From Rhodococcus sp. RD6.2 (GTDB lineage Bacteria > Actinomycetota > Actinomycetes > Mycobacteriales > Mycobacteriaceae): a DNA stretch of 64,000 nucleotides. How positions within the stretch are numbered: the first letter of the stretch is position 1; each line of letters opens with the position of its first letter. The stretch is taken from positions 115,760 to 179,759 of the forward strand of contig NZ_CVQP01000006.1 of the NCBI RefSeq assembly GCF_001040705.1, written 5' to 3'. Made by a program: the position numbers and the translations under genes. Below, one piece after another: positions 17,772 through 27,120 of this stretch. Under the pieces are notes generated by a model that was not told where the DNA came from, ran no database searches, and saw only the letters and a program-made list of their open reading frames with translations.

Positions 17772-18620
17772 GTGAGCTCCGTCGAACCACCCACCCATGT
17801 GCGGTCCACCTTTGGGCTGCGGGAGACGACCCCTGTGGCACTCGGCCCCGACTGGGAGGGCGGTTGGCGATGCGACGACGTCGTGCTGTCGCCGGTTGCC
17901 GATCACGCCCGCGCGGCCTGGTCGGCGAAGGTGCGTGAGGGATTGAACCCGGACGGGGTGCGCCTGGCCCGTCCGGTGCGGGCGACGGACGGGCGCTACG
18001 TCGTATCCGGTTGGCGTGCGGACACGTTCATCGACGGAACGCCGGAGCCGCGGCACGACGAGGTGGTGTCGATGTCGTTGCGGCTCCATGCGGCGACATC
18101 GGTATTGGAACGCCCGCGTTTCCTGGTGCAGCCACCGATGCCACCGTGGCAGGACGTGGACGTGTTCGTCGCCGCGGACCGGGCCGCGTGGGAGCAGGTG
18201 CCGTTGCGGGGGGTGAAGGGGCAGTTCGAGTCCTCGACCGCGGACGGTCGCACCAGCATCGAACTGATCGGGCAGCTGGCCACACTGCGCAAGCCGGTGC
18301 ACAGCCCGGACCAGTTGGTGCACGGTGACCTGTTCGGCACGGTGTTGTTCTCGGGTTCGGAAGCGCCGGGACTGACCGACATCACGCCGTACTGGCGTCC
18401 GGCGGCGTGGGCGGCAGGTGTTGTCGTCGTCGATGCGATCTCCTGGGGCGGCGCGGACGAGGAACTCGTCGGTCGCTGGGACGACCTTCCGGAGTGGCCG
18501 CAGATGTTGTTGCGGGCCTTGATGTTCCGCCTCGCCGTCCATGCGCTGCACCCGCGGTCGACGGATGCAGCGCTGCCCGGACTGGTTCGCACTGCGGACC
18601 TGATCCGACTGATGCTCTGA
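17772..18620 (+). CDS. TIGR02569 family protein
   Basis: A 282-aa conserved actinobacterial protein corresponding to Rv3205c. It resembles the aminoglycoside-phosphotransferase/kinase-like fold: QLVHGDLFGTVLF near residue 180 recalls the HGDxxxxN catalytic loop, and GLTDITPYWRP recalls the DFG-like position. The catalytic asparagine and aspartate are not convincingly conserved, so activity is doubtful. The GTG at 17772 is seven bases after TAGCGT, indicating a leaderless message. It marks the left edge of the region inserted relative to mycobacteria. Confidence 0.78.
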   Translation: MSSVEPPTHVRSTFGLRETTPVALGPDWEGGWRCDDVVLSPVADHARAAWSAKVREGLNPDGVRLARPVRATDGRYVVSGWRADTFIDGTPEPRHDEVVSMSLRLHAATSVLERPRFLVQPPMPPWQDVDVFVAADRAAWEQVPLRGVKGQFESSTADGRTSIELIGQLATLRKPVHSPDQLVHGDLFGTVLFSGSEAPGLTDITPYWRPAAWAAGVVVVDAISWGGADEELVGRWDDLPEWPQMLLRALMFRLAVHALHPRSTDAALPGLVRTADLIRLML

Positions 18621-18635
18621 CCCGCGCGGCCGAGG

Positions 18636-19658
18636 TCAGGGCCGGTCGACGGTTCCGTCCGGGCGGCGGGCGAAGCGTCCGGTGTCCGGGGCGTGGACGG
18701 GATCGTCCGCGGGCCACGGCCATCCGCCGAACCCGGTGCGGCGGTAGTCGTCGAACGCCTCCTGCAGGCCCGCGGCATCGTTCATCACGAACGGTCCGTG
18801 CTGGGCGACTGGCTCGCCGATCGGCCGGCCCTGCATCAGCAGGATCTTGATGCCTCCCGCACCCGCGGTCAGCGTCACCGGCACGGTCGCATCGACGAGG
18901 ATGCCGTTGCCTGCGTCCGTGTCGGTTTCTCCGATGCGAACGGATGATCCCTCGTAGACGTACAGCACCCGGTGCGTGTCGGGGCCTGCCGCGACCGGCA
19001 GCTCGAACTCGGCATTCGCGTCCAGTTCCAGGTGCCAGATGGCGAGATCCGAGTCCGGGCTCGACGCCCACGACTCGGGCGGGGGAGCGAGGGGCTCGGT
19101 GTCGCCGAGCGCGCCCGCGATCACCGTGACGTCGGTGGTGCGGCCCTGCGCGTCGGTTCGGACGACGCGGGGCATCTGCTCGTTCCAGAACATCGAGAAG
19201 TGTGGGTCTGCGGTCTTGGACGCAGCTGGGAGGTTCACCCAGATCTGGAACAGTTCGAGTGGGTTGGGTCGATCGCGTTCGAGGAGCGGGAACATCTCGG
19301 AGTGCGAGACGCCGCGTCCGGTGGTCAGCCACTGGGTGTCGCCGTCGCCGTAGCGGGCGGTCGCACCGAGCGAGTCGGCGTGGTCGACCACACCCTGCCG
19401 GACGTAGGTCACGGTCTCGAAGCCGCGGTGCGGGTGCTGGGGAAACCCGGGCACCGTCTGCCCGTGGTACATGTTCCACCCCGCCGGATTGCCGAAGTCC
19501 TGGCCGAGGGGACGCCCGGCGAGCGTGGCGTCGGGGCCGAGTTCGGCGGTGCCTTCCGGGTAGGCGTCGAGGTGGTAGGCGACGAAGAGGAACGGGTCGA
19601 CGGCCTGCCACGGCGAGCCGAGCCGGAACTTCTGGAGGACGGGATCACTCTTGGTCAT
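18636..19658 (-). CDS. Pirin family protein
   Basis: A 340-aa bicupin protein. The N-terminal cupin has the metal-binding pattern PHRGFETVTY and later HSEMFP, with GRGVSHSE typical of pirins. The C-terminal cupin is followed by GRPIGEPVAQHGPFVMND, the other pirin signature. Members include quercetinases and transcription cofactors; the role here is unknown. It lies 7 bp downstream of a GNAT gene on the same strand. Confidence 0.9.
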   Translation of the reverse strand: MTKSDPVLQKFRLGSPWQAVDPFLFVAYHLDAYPEGTAELGPDATLAGRPLGQDFGNPAGWNMYHGQTVPGFPQHPHRGFETVTYVRQGVVDHADSLGATARYGDGDTQWLTTGRGVSHSEMFPLLERDRPNPLELFQIWVNLPAASKTADPHFSMFWNEQMPRVVRTDAQGRTTDVTVIAGALGDTEPLAPPPESWASSPDSDLAIWHLELDANAEFELPVAAGPDTHRVLYVYEGSSVRIGETDTDAGNGILVDATVPVTLTAGAGGIKILLMQGRPIGEPVAQHGPFVMNDAAGLQEAFDDYRRTGFGGWPWPADDPVHAPDTGRFARRPDGTVDRP

Positions 19659-19665
19659 GAAAGGT

Positions 19666-20142
19666 TCAACTAACTGTCCGATCGGATGATTCCCCGGGTG
19701 ATGCTGTACCAACTCGCAGCATCGGCACGTGGTCGATGCCTGCCTCCAGGAAATTCGGCCCGGTGCGGACGAACCCGAACCGGCCGTACCACGATTCGAG
19801 ATAGGCCTGGGCGGAGATCGCGACGTCGCTCGGGCAGGTCGCCAACGCTGCACCCAGAAGGGCGCCCGCCACTCCATGTCCGCGCGCCCGCGCCGCGGTG
19901 GCAACCCGGCCGATGTGGACCATTCCGTCGTCGCCGTCTGCAAGCACTCGCAGCGTCGCCACCACCTCGCCGCCCTGCTCCGCCCAGAAGAGCGTCGTCG
20001 TCGGTTCCAGGTCGCGGCCGTCGAGTTCGGGTTCGCTCACGACGCCCTGCTCGTGGACGAACACCGCAGTGCGCAGCATCATGATCCGGTACAGGGTGAC
20101 GGGATCGGTGCGGTCCAGTGGCGCGTGGTGAATCGTCGGCAC
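19666..20142 (-). CDS. GNAT-family N-acetyltransferase (ElaA-like)
   Basis: A 158-aa protein. LYRIMMLRTAVFVHEQGV near the N-terminus, HIGRVATAARARGHGVAGALL (the acetyl-CoA loop, about residues 78-98) and QAYLESWYGRFGFVRTGPNFLEAGIDHVPM are characteristic of ElaA-type acetyltransferases. The GTG at 20142 follows directly the region separating it from the GntR gene (56 bp). It is likely co-transcribed with the pirin gene and perhaps with the regulator. Confidence 0.87.
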   Translation of the reverse strand: MPTIHHAPLDRTDPVTLYRIMMLRTAVFVHEQGVVSEPELDGRDLEPTTTLFWAEQGGEVVATLRVLADGDDGMVHIGRVATAARARGHGVAGALLGAALATCPSDVAISAQAYLESWYGRFGFVRTGPNFLEAGIDHVPMLRVGTASPGESSDRTVS

Positions 20143-20198
20143 GACCCGATCGTAGGGCGAGGGATCCTCGGCTGGTGGATGGCCGGACCGGCAGCCGG

Positions 20199-20891
20199 TC
20201 AGTCCGGACGCCCGCGCAGCTCGATGAGTTCGGTCAGGAAGTGCCGGGCCGCCGTCGCGGCGCGTTCCGGGTCGCCGTCGACGACCGCGCGCACCAGTTC
20301 CTCGTGCTGCGGCTCGAACGAGTTGGCGGCGTCGACGGGATGTTGGGCGACGGTCACCTCGATCGCGGGCAGCAGCGAGTCGTAGAACTCCAGGTAGACC
20401 TCGTTGTGGCTTGCCGCGACGATCGCGCGGTGCAGCGCCAGATCGGCCGCGACCGCGGCCTGCTTCTCCTGGGGAGTTGCGGATTCGGGGTTGCGCCACA
20501 GTTGATTCCGCCGCGCGAGCAGGTCGTGCAGCGTCTCGACGTCGGTGTCGTCTCGCCTCCGGGCGGCCAGGGCGGCCGCGGTGACGTCGAGGGCCTGACG
20601 TAGTTCGAGGACGTCCCGCTCGTGCGCGGATGCGAAGTACTTGGACAGCGTGCCGCCGAGGTCGCTGGTGGCGATGACGTAGGTGCCCGAGCCCTGGCGT
20701 CGTTCGAGCATGCCTGCGTGCACCAGGGCCTGGACCGCTTCGCGGACGGTGTTGCGGCCGGTGCCGGTGAGTTCCGAGAGCGCGGGTTCGGTGGGGATTC
20801 GCCCGCCCACTGGCCAGTGGCCGGCGGTGATCTCGGCGCGCAGTTGCTCGGTGACCTGCGCGATGAGGCTGGTGCGTCGTACGGGTTGCAC
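20199..20891 (-). CDS. GntR-family regulator, FadR/FCD subgroup
   Basis: A 230-aa repressor-type protein. The winged helix spans about residues 5-75 (GGRIPTEPALSELTGTGRNTVREAVQALVHAGMLERRQGSGTYV in short pieces). The C-terminal FCD ligand domain carries the metal-binding D/H residues (DLALHRAIVAASHN and EPQHEELVRAVVDGD). It is divergent from an MFS transporter with 119 bp between the starts, so the transporter is its probable target. Confidence 0.9.
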   Translation of the reverse strand: MQPVRRTSLIAQVTEQLRAEITAGHWPVGGRIPTEPALSELTGTGRNTVREAVQALVHAGMLERRQGSGTYVIATSDLGGTLSKYFASAHERDVLELRQALDVTAAALAARRRDDTDVETLHDLLARRNQLWRNPESATPQEKQAAVAADLALHRAIVAASHNEVYLEFYDSLLPAIEVTVAQHPVDAANSFEPQHEELVRAVVDGDPERAATAARHFLTELIELRGRPD

Positions 20892-20949
20892 GGTGGCCTT
20901 TCTCGTGGGAGACGACCGAGATCTTAATCAATTGCCTCGATTCATCCAT

Positions 20950-20960
20950 TCATCCTATGA
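20950..20960. promoter_or_regulatory. Possible GntR operator
   Basis: TCAT-CCT-ATGA, a small perfect palindrome in the AT-rich centre of the GntR/MFS intergenic region (20892-21010). It is too short to be convincing alone. Confidence 0.25.
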
Positions 20961-21010
20961 TTTTCGAGTTCGAGGTCGCGGACCTCCTTCCACGAGACAC
21001 GAGGTGAACG

Positions 21011-22300
21011 GTGACGGTGAGCGAGGCAACCCGGGCAAGTGAACGACCGAGGTCACTGATCGCCGGCCGCCTCGTCGTACTCGTCGCCATCGTCCTCTCG
21101 GCCCTCACCCTGCGCACCGCGGTCACCTCACTGACCCCACTGCTCGACGAGATCGGGCGCGACGTCGGCTTCGACTCGGCCGTCGTCGGCCTGTTCGGGA
21201 TGCTTCCCACCGCGATGTTCGCGGTCGCAGGCATCCTCACGCCGCGGTTCATACGCCGCTTCGGCCTCGAAGTCGTCGTCCTCGTCTCCATGGCGATGAC
21301 GGCGGCCGGACTTGCGGTGCGTCCACTCATGTCGGGGACGGCGGCACTGCTGGTGTTCTCGGCACTCGCACTCGGTGGGATGGGAATCGGAAATGTCGTC
21401 GTCCCGCCGCTGGTCAAACGCTATTTTCCGGATCGAATCGGCGCGGTCAGCACCATCTACATCCTCTGCGTGCAGATCGGCACCATGGTGCCTGCCCTCA
21501 TCGCGGTGCCGCTGTCGGACTCACACGGATGGCGTGTCTCGCTCGGTGTCTGGGCACTGCTCCCGATTGCCGCGATGCTGCCCTGGCTGACCGTCGTCGC
21601 AGGCAGGCGCAGGCGGGGCTCGGACACGTCCCCGGCCGCGTCGGGCGATGCGCCCTCCATCGACCCCGACGAGGCGCCGGTCGGTCAGGTCTGGCGTTCG
21701 CCGGTGGCCTGGGGCATGGCCGGAATGTTCGGCATGACCTCTCTGATCACCTACTCGATGTTCACCTGGATTCCGAAGATCCTCACCGAGGCGGGGGCGA
21801 GCACCGGGTTCGCCGGGTCGATGGTCGCGCTGTTCAGTGCCGTCGGATTCCTCGCCGCACTCGGCGCGCCGTCACTCTGTATTCGGATCGCCAACCCGTA
21901 CCCGGTGGTCCTCGCGTGCGGAGTCAGCTACCTCGTCGGATTCGCGGGACTGCTGTGGGCTCCCATGTCGGCTTCGATCGTGTGGATCGTCGTGGTCGGG
22001 CTCGGGCCGAGCACGTTCCCGATGGCGTTGACGCTCATCAACCTGCGGACCCGCACCGGTGCCGGATCGGCGGCGCTGTCCGGCTTCACCCAGGGGCTCG
22101 GCTACGCGGTCGCCTGCATCGGCCCCCTGATGTTCGGGGTGCTGCACGACGCCACGGGCGGGTGGACGTGGCCGTTCGCACTGCTTCTCGTCGCCGTGTG
22201 CGTGATCCTGGTGGCTGGCTGGGTGGCGTGCAAGCCGCGGTTCCTCGAGGACTCGTGGACCGCCGATAGCGTCGACGCCGGTCCGCGTCACACTCCGTAA
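21011..22300 (+). CDS. MFS transporter, CynX/NimT family
   Basis: A 429-aa protein with 12 predicted membrane helices. The N-terminal LSALTLRTAVTSLTPLL is typical of the cyanate/2-nitroimidazole (CynX/NimT) MFS group. A hydrophilic loop (about residues 198-225) separates the halves. No cyanase gene is adjacent, so the substrate is unknown. It is probably controlled by the divergent GntR-type regulator. Its stop codon overlaps the GlnR-like site preceding narK. Confidence 0.85.
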   Translation: MTVSEATRASERPRSLIAGRLVVLVAIVLSALTLRTAVTSLTPLLDEIGRDVGFDSAVVGLFGMLPTAMFAVAGILTPRFIRRFGLEVVVLVSMAMTAAGLAVRPLMSGTAALLVFSALALGGMGIGNVVVPPLVKRYFPDRIGAVSTIYILCVQIGTMVPALIAVPLSDSHGWRVSLGVWALLPIAAMLPWLTVVAGRRRRGSDTSPAASGDAPSIDPDEAPVGQVWRSPVAWGMAGMFGMTSLITYSMFTWIPKILTEAGASTGFAGSMVALFSAVGFLAALGAPSLCIRIANPYPVVLACGVSYLVGFAGLLWAPMSASIVWIVVVGLGPSTFPMALTLINLRTRTGAGSAALSGFTQGLGYAVACIGPLMFGVLHDATGGWTWPFALLLVAVCVILVAGWVACKPRFLEDSWTADSVDAGPRHTP

Positions 22301-22312
22301 CATGCCGTTCAC
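22297..22312 (+). promoter_or_regulatory. GlnR-like site upstream of narK
   Basis: GTAAC-ATGCCG-TTCAC fits the minimal AC-N9-AC core of actinobacterial GlnR boxes. It lies 132 bases before the narK start. Only one box is clear, and GlnR usually binds paired boxes. Confidence 0.4.
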
Positions 22313-22443
22313 CTGCGGAAAGGTTCTCACATCCCGCCGGTCCGCAAGGTGAGAGCAAGTTTATTGCGGGGTCATTGACGGCAGCACCGAGGCAACATCC
22401 CACTCGTAGTTTTCTGGGCAATCCACTACTACGAGGAGGCCCG

Positions 22444-23907
22444 GTGACCACACGCTCCGATGACACCACGGCAACAGCCGTGGGTCTCGACGCCCCCGTT
22501 TCGACCCGCAAGCGCTACATCGCGAAGTGGGATGCGGAGGATGTCGACGCATGGGAGGCCGGCGGCAAGGACATCGCCAAGCGCAACCTCGTCTGGTCGG
22601 TCTTCGCCGAACACGTCGGGTTCTCCGTCTGGTCCATCTGGTCCGTGATGGTCCTGTTCATGCCGACCGACATCTACGGTATCGACGCCGCGGGCAAGTT
22701 TTTCCTCGTCGCGGTCCCGACCCTGGTCGGCTCGCTCCTCCGCATTCCCTACACCGTCGCGACAGCGAAGTTCGGTGGTCGTAACTGGACGGTCTTCAGT
22801 GCCTTCGTGCTGTGGGTGCCGCTCATCGGAACCCTCTACCTGATGCTCAACCCCGGGCACTCGTACACCACCTTCCTGCTGGTCGCGGCGATCGCCGGCG
22901 TCGGCGGCGGCAACTTCGCGTCCTCGATGACGAACATCAACGCCTTCTACCCCCAGCGACTCAAGGGCTGGGCGCTCGGCCTCAATGCCGGCGGCGGCAA
23001 CATCGGTGTCCCGGTCATCCAGCTCATCGGCCTGCTCGTGATCGCAACCGTCGGTAACACCGAGGCCTGGATCGTCTGCTCCGTCTACCTCGTCCTCTGC
23101 GGTGCGGCGGCCGTCGGCGCGGCCCTGTTCATGGACAACCTCGGCAACCAGAAGGCCGACCTCAGGGCCATGGGCAACACCCTCAAGTTCAGCCACTCGT
23201 GGGTCATCGCCTTCCTCTACATCGGCACGTTCGGTTCGTTCATCGGCTACAGCTTCGCCTTCGGTCAGGTCATGCAGATCAACTTCCTCGCAGGTGGCGA
23301 CACCCCGGCGCAGGCGGCACTGCACACCGCGCAGATCGCGTTCATCGGCCCGCTGCTCGGGTCGATCGCCCGCCCGTACGGTGGCAAGCTGGCCGACCGC
23401 ATCGGTGGCGGCAAGATCACCCTCTACACCTTCGCCGCGATGACCCTCGCCGCCGGACTCCTGGTCACGGCCAGCATGATCGACGACGCCACCGCGGGTG
23501 CCGCGAGCACCGGAGTCCTGACCCTGCTGGTTGTCGGCTTCATCGCCCTGTTCCTCCTGTCGGGCCTCGGCAACGGTTCCGTCTACAAGATCATCCCGTC
23601 GATCTTCGAGGCGAAGGCGCAGGGCCTCGACCACCTCAACGCCGAGGAGAAGGCCACCTGGTCGCGCAACATGTCCGGTGCGCTCATCGGCTTCGCCGGC
23701 GCTATCGGCGGACTCGGCGGTGTCGGCATCAACCTGGTCCTCCGCGCGTCGTACCTCAGCGACGCGAAGTCGGCCACCATGGCGTTCTGGGTGTTCCTCG
23801 CCTTCTACGTCGCCTGCGTGTTCGTCACCTGGTTCGTGTTCCTGCGGCGGCCCACCGAGCGCACGGCGTCCGACGACGCCAGGTCTCCGGCGCTCGCCAC
23901 CGACTGA
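22444..23907 (+). CDS. narK: Nitrate/nitrite transporter, NarK/NasA family
   Basis: A 487-aa MFS transporter. The nitrate signature region is seen as AIAGVGGGNFASSMTNINAF (about residues 148-167), with a second glycine-rich stretch (GLGNGSVYKIIPS) in the C-terminal half. Arginine residues in the membrane helices near RIPYTVATAKFGGRNW are expected for substrate binding. The GTG at 22444 is preceded by ACGAGGAGG. It lies upstream of nirBD, so uptake for assimilation is likely. A GlnR-like site lies upstream. Confidence 0.92.
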   Translation: MTTRSDDTTATAVGLDAPVSTRKRYIAKWDAEDVDAWEAGGKDIAKRNLVWSVFAEHVGFSVWSIWSVMVLFMPTDIYGIDAAGKFFLVAVPTLVGSLLRIPYTVATAKFGGRNWTVFSAFVLWVPLIGTLYLMLNPGHSYTTFLLVAAIAGVGGGNFASSMTNINAFYPQRLKGWALGLNAGGGNIGVPVIQLIGLLVIATVGNTEAWIVCSVYLVLCGAAAVGAALFMDNLGNQKADLRAMGNTLKFSHSWVIAFLYIGTFGSFIGYSFAFGQVMQINFLAGGDTPAQAALHTAQIAFIGPLLGSIARPYGGKLADRIGGGKITLYTFAAMTLAAGLLVTASMIDDATAGAASTGVLTLLVVGFIALFLLSGLGNGSVYKIIPSIFEAKAQGLDHLNAEEKATWSRNMSGALIGFAGAIGGLGGVGINLVLRASYLSDAKSATMAFWVFLAFYVACVFVTWFVFLRRPTERTASDDARSPALATD

Positions 23908-24008
23908 CAACGCGGCTCACACGGTTTCCCGGCCCGGGTACCCAAGCCCCAGAAGACAGTTCGTCCGCAGGACAGCAGTGCAAGATCGATCGAGGAAGAA
24001 GGTGCGGC

Positions 24009-26525
24009 ATGAGCCCCCAGTCTGTTGCGAGTGCCAAGTCCGTCGTGGTCATTGGTCACGGAATGGTCGGACACCGCTTCGTCGAAGCGCTCCGTGCGCG
24101 GGACGAGGCCGGACAGTGGCGGATCACCGTGCTCTGCGAGGAAGACCTGCCCGCCTACGACCGGGTCGGACTCTCGTCCTACGTCGGCTCATGGGACGCG
24201 AAGGAACTCGCGCTCGCCGGGAACGAATACGAGGGTGACGATCTAGTCGACCTGCGGCTCGGGGTCCGGGCCGCCGACATCGACCGCGCGGCGCGCACGG
24301 TGACGACGTCGGCGGGCGACGTCGTCTCCTACGACGCGGTCGTGATGGCGACCGGCTCGTACGCGTTCGTGCCGCCGGTCCCCGGCCACGACCGCGACGA
24401 GTGCTACGTCTACCGCACCCTCGACGACCTCGACGGCATCCGGGCCCGTGCGGAAGCCGCCGGACCAGGTGCCGTCGGTGTCGTGGTCGGTGGCGGCCTC
24501 CTCGGTCTCGAGGCGGCGAACGCGCTGCGCCTGCTGGGTATGACCCCGCACGTCGTCGAGTTCGCGCCGCGACTGATGCCGCTGCAGGTCGACGAGGGCG
24601 GCGGTGCGCTCCTGGCCCGCCTCGTCGAGAGTCTGGGCGTCACCGTGCACACCGGCGTCGGAACCGCGGCGATCACCGAGGCCCCGTCCGGGATCGCAGT
24701 CGAATTGTCCGACGGATCGGTCATCGACGCGTCGCTGCTCGTGTTCTCCGCGGGTGTCCGGCCGCAGGACCAACTCGCCCGCGACGCAGGCCTCGACGTC
24801 GGTCAGCGCGGCGGGATCCTCACCGACATCGGTTGCCGCACCTCGGACGACGCGATCTACGCGGTCGGCGAGTGCGCGGCCGTCGAGGGCACCTGCTACG
24901 GACTCGTCGCGCCCGGCTACAGCACCGCGGAGGTCGTCGCGGACCGTCTGCTCGGCGGCGCGGCGGAATTCCCCGGGGCCGACCTGTCGACGAAGCTCAA
25001 GCTGATGGGTGTCGACGTCGCCAGCTTCGGTGACGCGCACGCACAGTCCGAGGGTGCCCTCGAGGTGGTGCTCAACGACGCCGCCAAGGGCACCTACGCG
25101 AAGCTGGTCGTCTCCGACGACGCGAAGACGCTGCTCGGCGGCATTCTCGTCGGTGACGCGACCGCCTACGCGTCGCTGCGTCCGCTCGTGGGACGCGAAC
25201 TGCCCGGCGATCCGGCCGCGCTCATCGCGCCCGCCGGTGAGAAGCCCGGTGCCGGGTCGCTGCCGGACGACGCCGAGGTGTGTTCCTGCAACGCCGTCAC
25301 CAAGGGCGCGATCTGCGGTGCGATCGCCGAGGGTGCATGCGACATCGCCCAGGTCAAGGCGTGCACCAACGCCGGAACCACCTGTGGTGGTTGCCTTCCC
25401 ACGATCAAGCAGCTGCTCGCGTCGTCGGGTGTGGTGCTGAGCAAGGCGCTGTGCGAGCACTTCGAGCAGTCCCGCGCGGAGCTGTTCCAGATCGTCCAGG
25501 CCACCGGAACCCGCACCTTCTCTTCGCTGATCTCCAAGTACGGCAAGGGATCCGGTTGCGACATCTGCAAGCCGGTGGTGGCGTCGATCCTCGCGTCGAC
25601 CGACTCGGACCACATCCTGCACCGCCAGCAGGCCGGCCTGCAGGACACCAACGACCACTTCCTCGCCAACATCCAGAAGAACGGCACGTACTCGGTGGTT
25701 CCGCGGATGCCCGGCGGTGAGTGCACGCCCGAGCAGCTGATCGTGATCGGCGAGGTGGCCCGCGACTTCGGGCTGTACGTGAAGATGACCGGCGGTCAGC
25801 GCATCGACATGTTCGGTGCCCGCGTGGAGCAGCTACCGCAGATCTGGAAGCGCCTCGTCGATGCGGGCATGGAATCCGGTCAGGCGTACGGCAAGTCGCT
25901 GCGCACGGTGAAGAGCTGCGTCGGATCGACGTGGTGCCGGTACGGAGTCCAGGACTCGGTCGGCATGGCCGTCGACCTCGAGATGCGTTACCGCGGTCTC
26001 CGGTCCCCGCACAAGATCAAGTTCGGTGTCTCGGGCTGCGCGCGGGAGTGCGCCGAGGCCAGGGGCAAGGACGTCGGTGTCATCGCCACCGAGAGCGGCT
26101 GGAACCTGTACGTCTGCGGCAACGGCGGCCAGTCGCCGAAACACGCGGTCCTACTTGCGGGCGGCCTGGACGATCGGACCCTCGTCAAGTACATCGACCG
26201 ATTCCTCATGTTCTACATCCGCACCGCCGACCGGCTGCAGCGGACGGCGCCGTGGCTCGAAGCGATGGACGGCGGCCTCGATCACCTCAAGGACGTCGTG
26301 TGCAACGACAGCCTCGGCATCGCCGACGAACTGGAAGCGGCCATGGCGAAGCACGTGGACGGCTACCACGACGAGTGGGCCGGTGTGCTGGAAGACCCGG
26401 AGAAGCTCGCCCGGTTCGTGTCCTTCGTCAACGCACCCGACGAGGCCGATCCCACAGTCGCGTTCGACGACTCCGGGGTCCGCAAGGTTCCGGTTCTGAT
26501 GGGTATGCCCCCGATGCCGACGTGA
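24009..26525 (+). CDS. nirB: Assimilatory nitrite reductase large subunit NirB
   Basis: An 838-aa NAD(P)H-dependent siroheme enzyme. An FAD/NAD-binding reductase domain (about 1-400) starts VVVIGHGMVGHRFVEAL and has a second nucleotide loop GVVVGGGLLGLEAANAL. A BFD-like [2Fe-2S] domain (about 425-480) has VCSCNAV and CGGCLP. The siroheme/[4Fe-4S] domain has SCVGSTWCRYG and SGCARECAEARGKD, whose four cysteines ligate the cluster. It reduces nitrite to ammonium with six electrons. GAGGAAGAAGG precedes the ATG. Unlike many operons, nirB and nirD are separated by 95 bp. Confidence 0.95.
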   Translation: MSPQSVASAKSVVVIGHGMVGHRFVEALRARDEAGQWRITVLCEEDLPAYDRVGLSSYVGSWDAKELALAGNEYEGDDLVDLRLGVRAADIDRAARTVTTSAGDVVSYDAVVMATGSYAFVPPVPGHDRDECYVYRTLDDLDGIRARAEAAGPGAVGVVVGGGLLGLEAANALRLLGMTPHVVEFAPRLMPLQVDEGGGALLARLVESLGVTVHTGVGTAAITEAPSGIAVELSDGSVIDASLLVFSAGVRPQDQLARDAGLDVGQRGGILTDIGCRTSDDAIYAVGECAAVEGTCYGLVAPGYSTAEVVADRLLGGAAEFPGADLSTKLKLMGVDVASFGDAHAQSEGALEVVLNDAAKGTYAKLVVSDDAKTLLGGILVGDATAYASLRPLVGRELPGDPAALIAPAGEKPGAGSLPDDAEVCSCNAVTKGAICGAIAEGACDIAQVKACTNAGTTCGGCLPTIKQLLASSGVVLSKALCEHFEQSRAELFQIVQATGTRTFSSLISKYGKGSGCDICKPVVASILASTDSDHILHRQQAGLQDTNDHFLANIQKNGTYSVVPRMPGGECTPEQLIVIGEVARDFGLYVKMTGGQRIDMFGARVEQLPQIWKRLVDAGMESGQAYGKSLRTVKSCVGSTWCRYGVQDSVGMAVDLEMRYRGLRSPHKIKFGVSGCARECAEARGKDVGVIATESGWNLYVCGNGGQSPKHAVLLAGGLDDRTLVKYIDRFLMFYIRTADRLQRTAPWLEAMDGGLDHLKDVVCNDSLGIADELEAAMAKHVDGYHDEWAGVLEDPEKLARFVSFVNAPDEADPTVAFDDSGVRKVPVLMGMPPMPT

Positions 26526-26557
26526 AGTTCGGCTGCTTACCGCGAGGGAATAGCGCC

Positions 26558-26573
26558 TTAACAGCGGGGTAAC
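26558..26573 (+). promoter_or_regulatory. GlnR-like site upstream of nirD
   Basis: TTAAC-AGCGGG-GTAAC has the AC-N9-AC core of GlnR boxes and lies in the nirB-nirD gap, 47 bases before the nirD start. It suggests that nirD-nnaR-cbiX can also be transcribed separately. Confidence 0.45.
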
Positions 26574-26620
26574 ACCAGCTCCGTAGAAATAGGGGCAGAT
26601 TGTTACAGGGAGGACCGGCG

Positions 26621-27118
26621 ATGACCGTGATCGATTCCAAGATGCCATCTGACACCGATTCGGGGCGCACCAGCGCCACCACCATCGGTGCCGGGGGCGT
26701 TCCGAACTTCGGACGTGAGAGCGTCAGGGACGGCCGACTCGAGTGGACGTCGGCGTGCCCGCTCAGCCGCCTCATTCCGGGGCGCGGTGTCGCAGTGTTG
26801 CTCAGCGGAGGTGAGCAGGTGGCCTTGTTCCTTCTCGACGACGGGACGCTGCGGGCAGTCGGCAACATCGACCCGTTCGGGCGTGCGGCCGTGATGTCGC
26901 GTGGTCTGGTCGGTGACCGCGCGGGCGAGCCGATCGTCACCTCGCCGCTGCTCAAGCAGCCGTTCTCGCTCGTGGACGGGCGCTGCCTCGACGACGAGTC
27001 GGTGTCGCTGCCCGTGTACGGCGTGCGGGTGTGGGCGGGCGTCGTCCAGGTCCACAGCCCCCTGCGCGGCACCACGGCCGACGTCGCGAACCCTGCCGCA
27101 GTACCTGCCGGCGAGTGA
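26621..27118 (+). CDS. nirD: Nitrite reductase small subunit NirD
   Basis: A 165-aa protein with a Rieske-like NirD domain (about residues 40-150): CPLSRLIPGRGVAVLL, VALFLLDDGTLRAVGNIDPFGRAAVMSRG and SPLLKQPFSLVDGRCL. As in NirD generally, the Cys/His cluster ligands of true Rieske proteins are missing. The N-terminal 35 residues before the domain are longer than usual (typical NirD is about 105-120 aa). The ATG is preceded by GGGAGGA. It ends two bases before nnaR. Confidence 0.92.
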   Translation: MTVIDSKMPSDTDSGRTSATTIGAGGVPNFGRESVRDGRLEWTSACPLSRLIPGRGVAVLLSGGEQVALFLLDDGTLRAVGNIDPFGRAAVMSRGLVGDRAGEPIVTSPLLKQPFSLVDGRCLDDESVSLPVYGVRVWAGVVQVHSPLRGTTADVANPAAVPAGE

Positions 27119-27120
27119 CC

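Noticed and set aside
18601-18640. Terminator between TIGR02569 and pirin genes
   Set aside because: Only a 6-bp CTGACC/GGTCAG inverted repeat is present, too weak to call.
23199-24008. Upstream extension of nirB through narK
   Set aside because: Out-of-frame shadow of narK. The nirB ATG at 24009 has a strong ribosome site.
23908-24008. GlnR box before nirB
   Set aside because: GTTTC and GTAC-like segments occur, but the spacing does not fit AC-N9-AC or GTNAC-N6-GAAAC.
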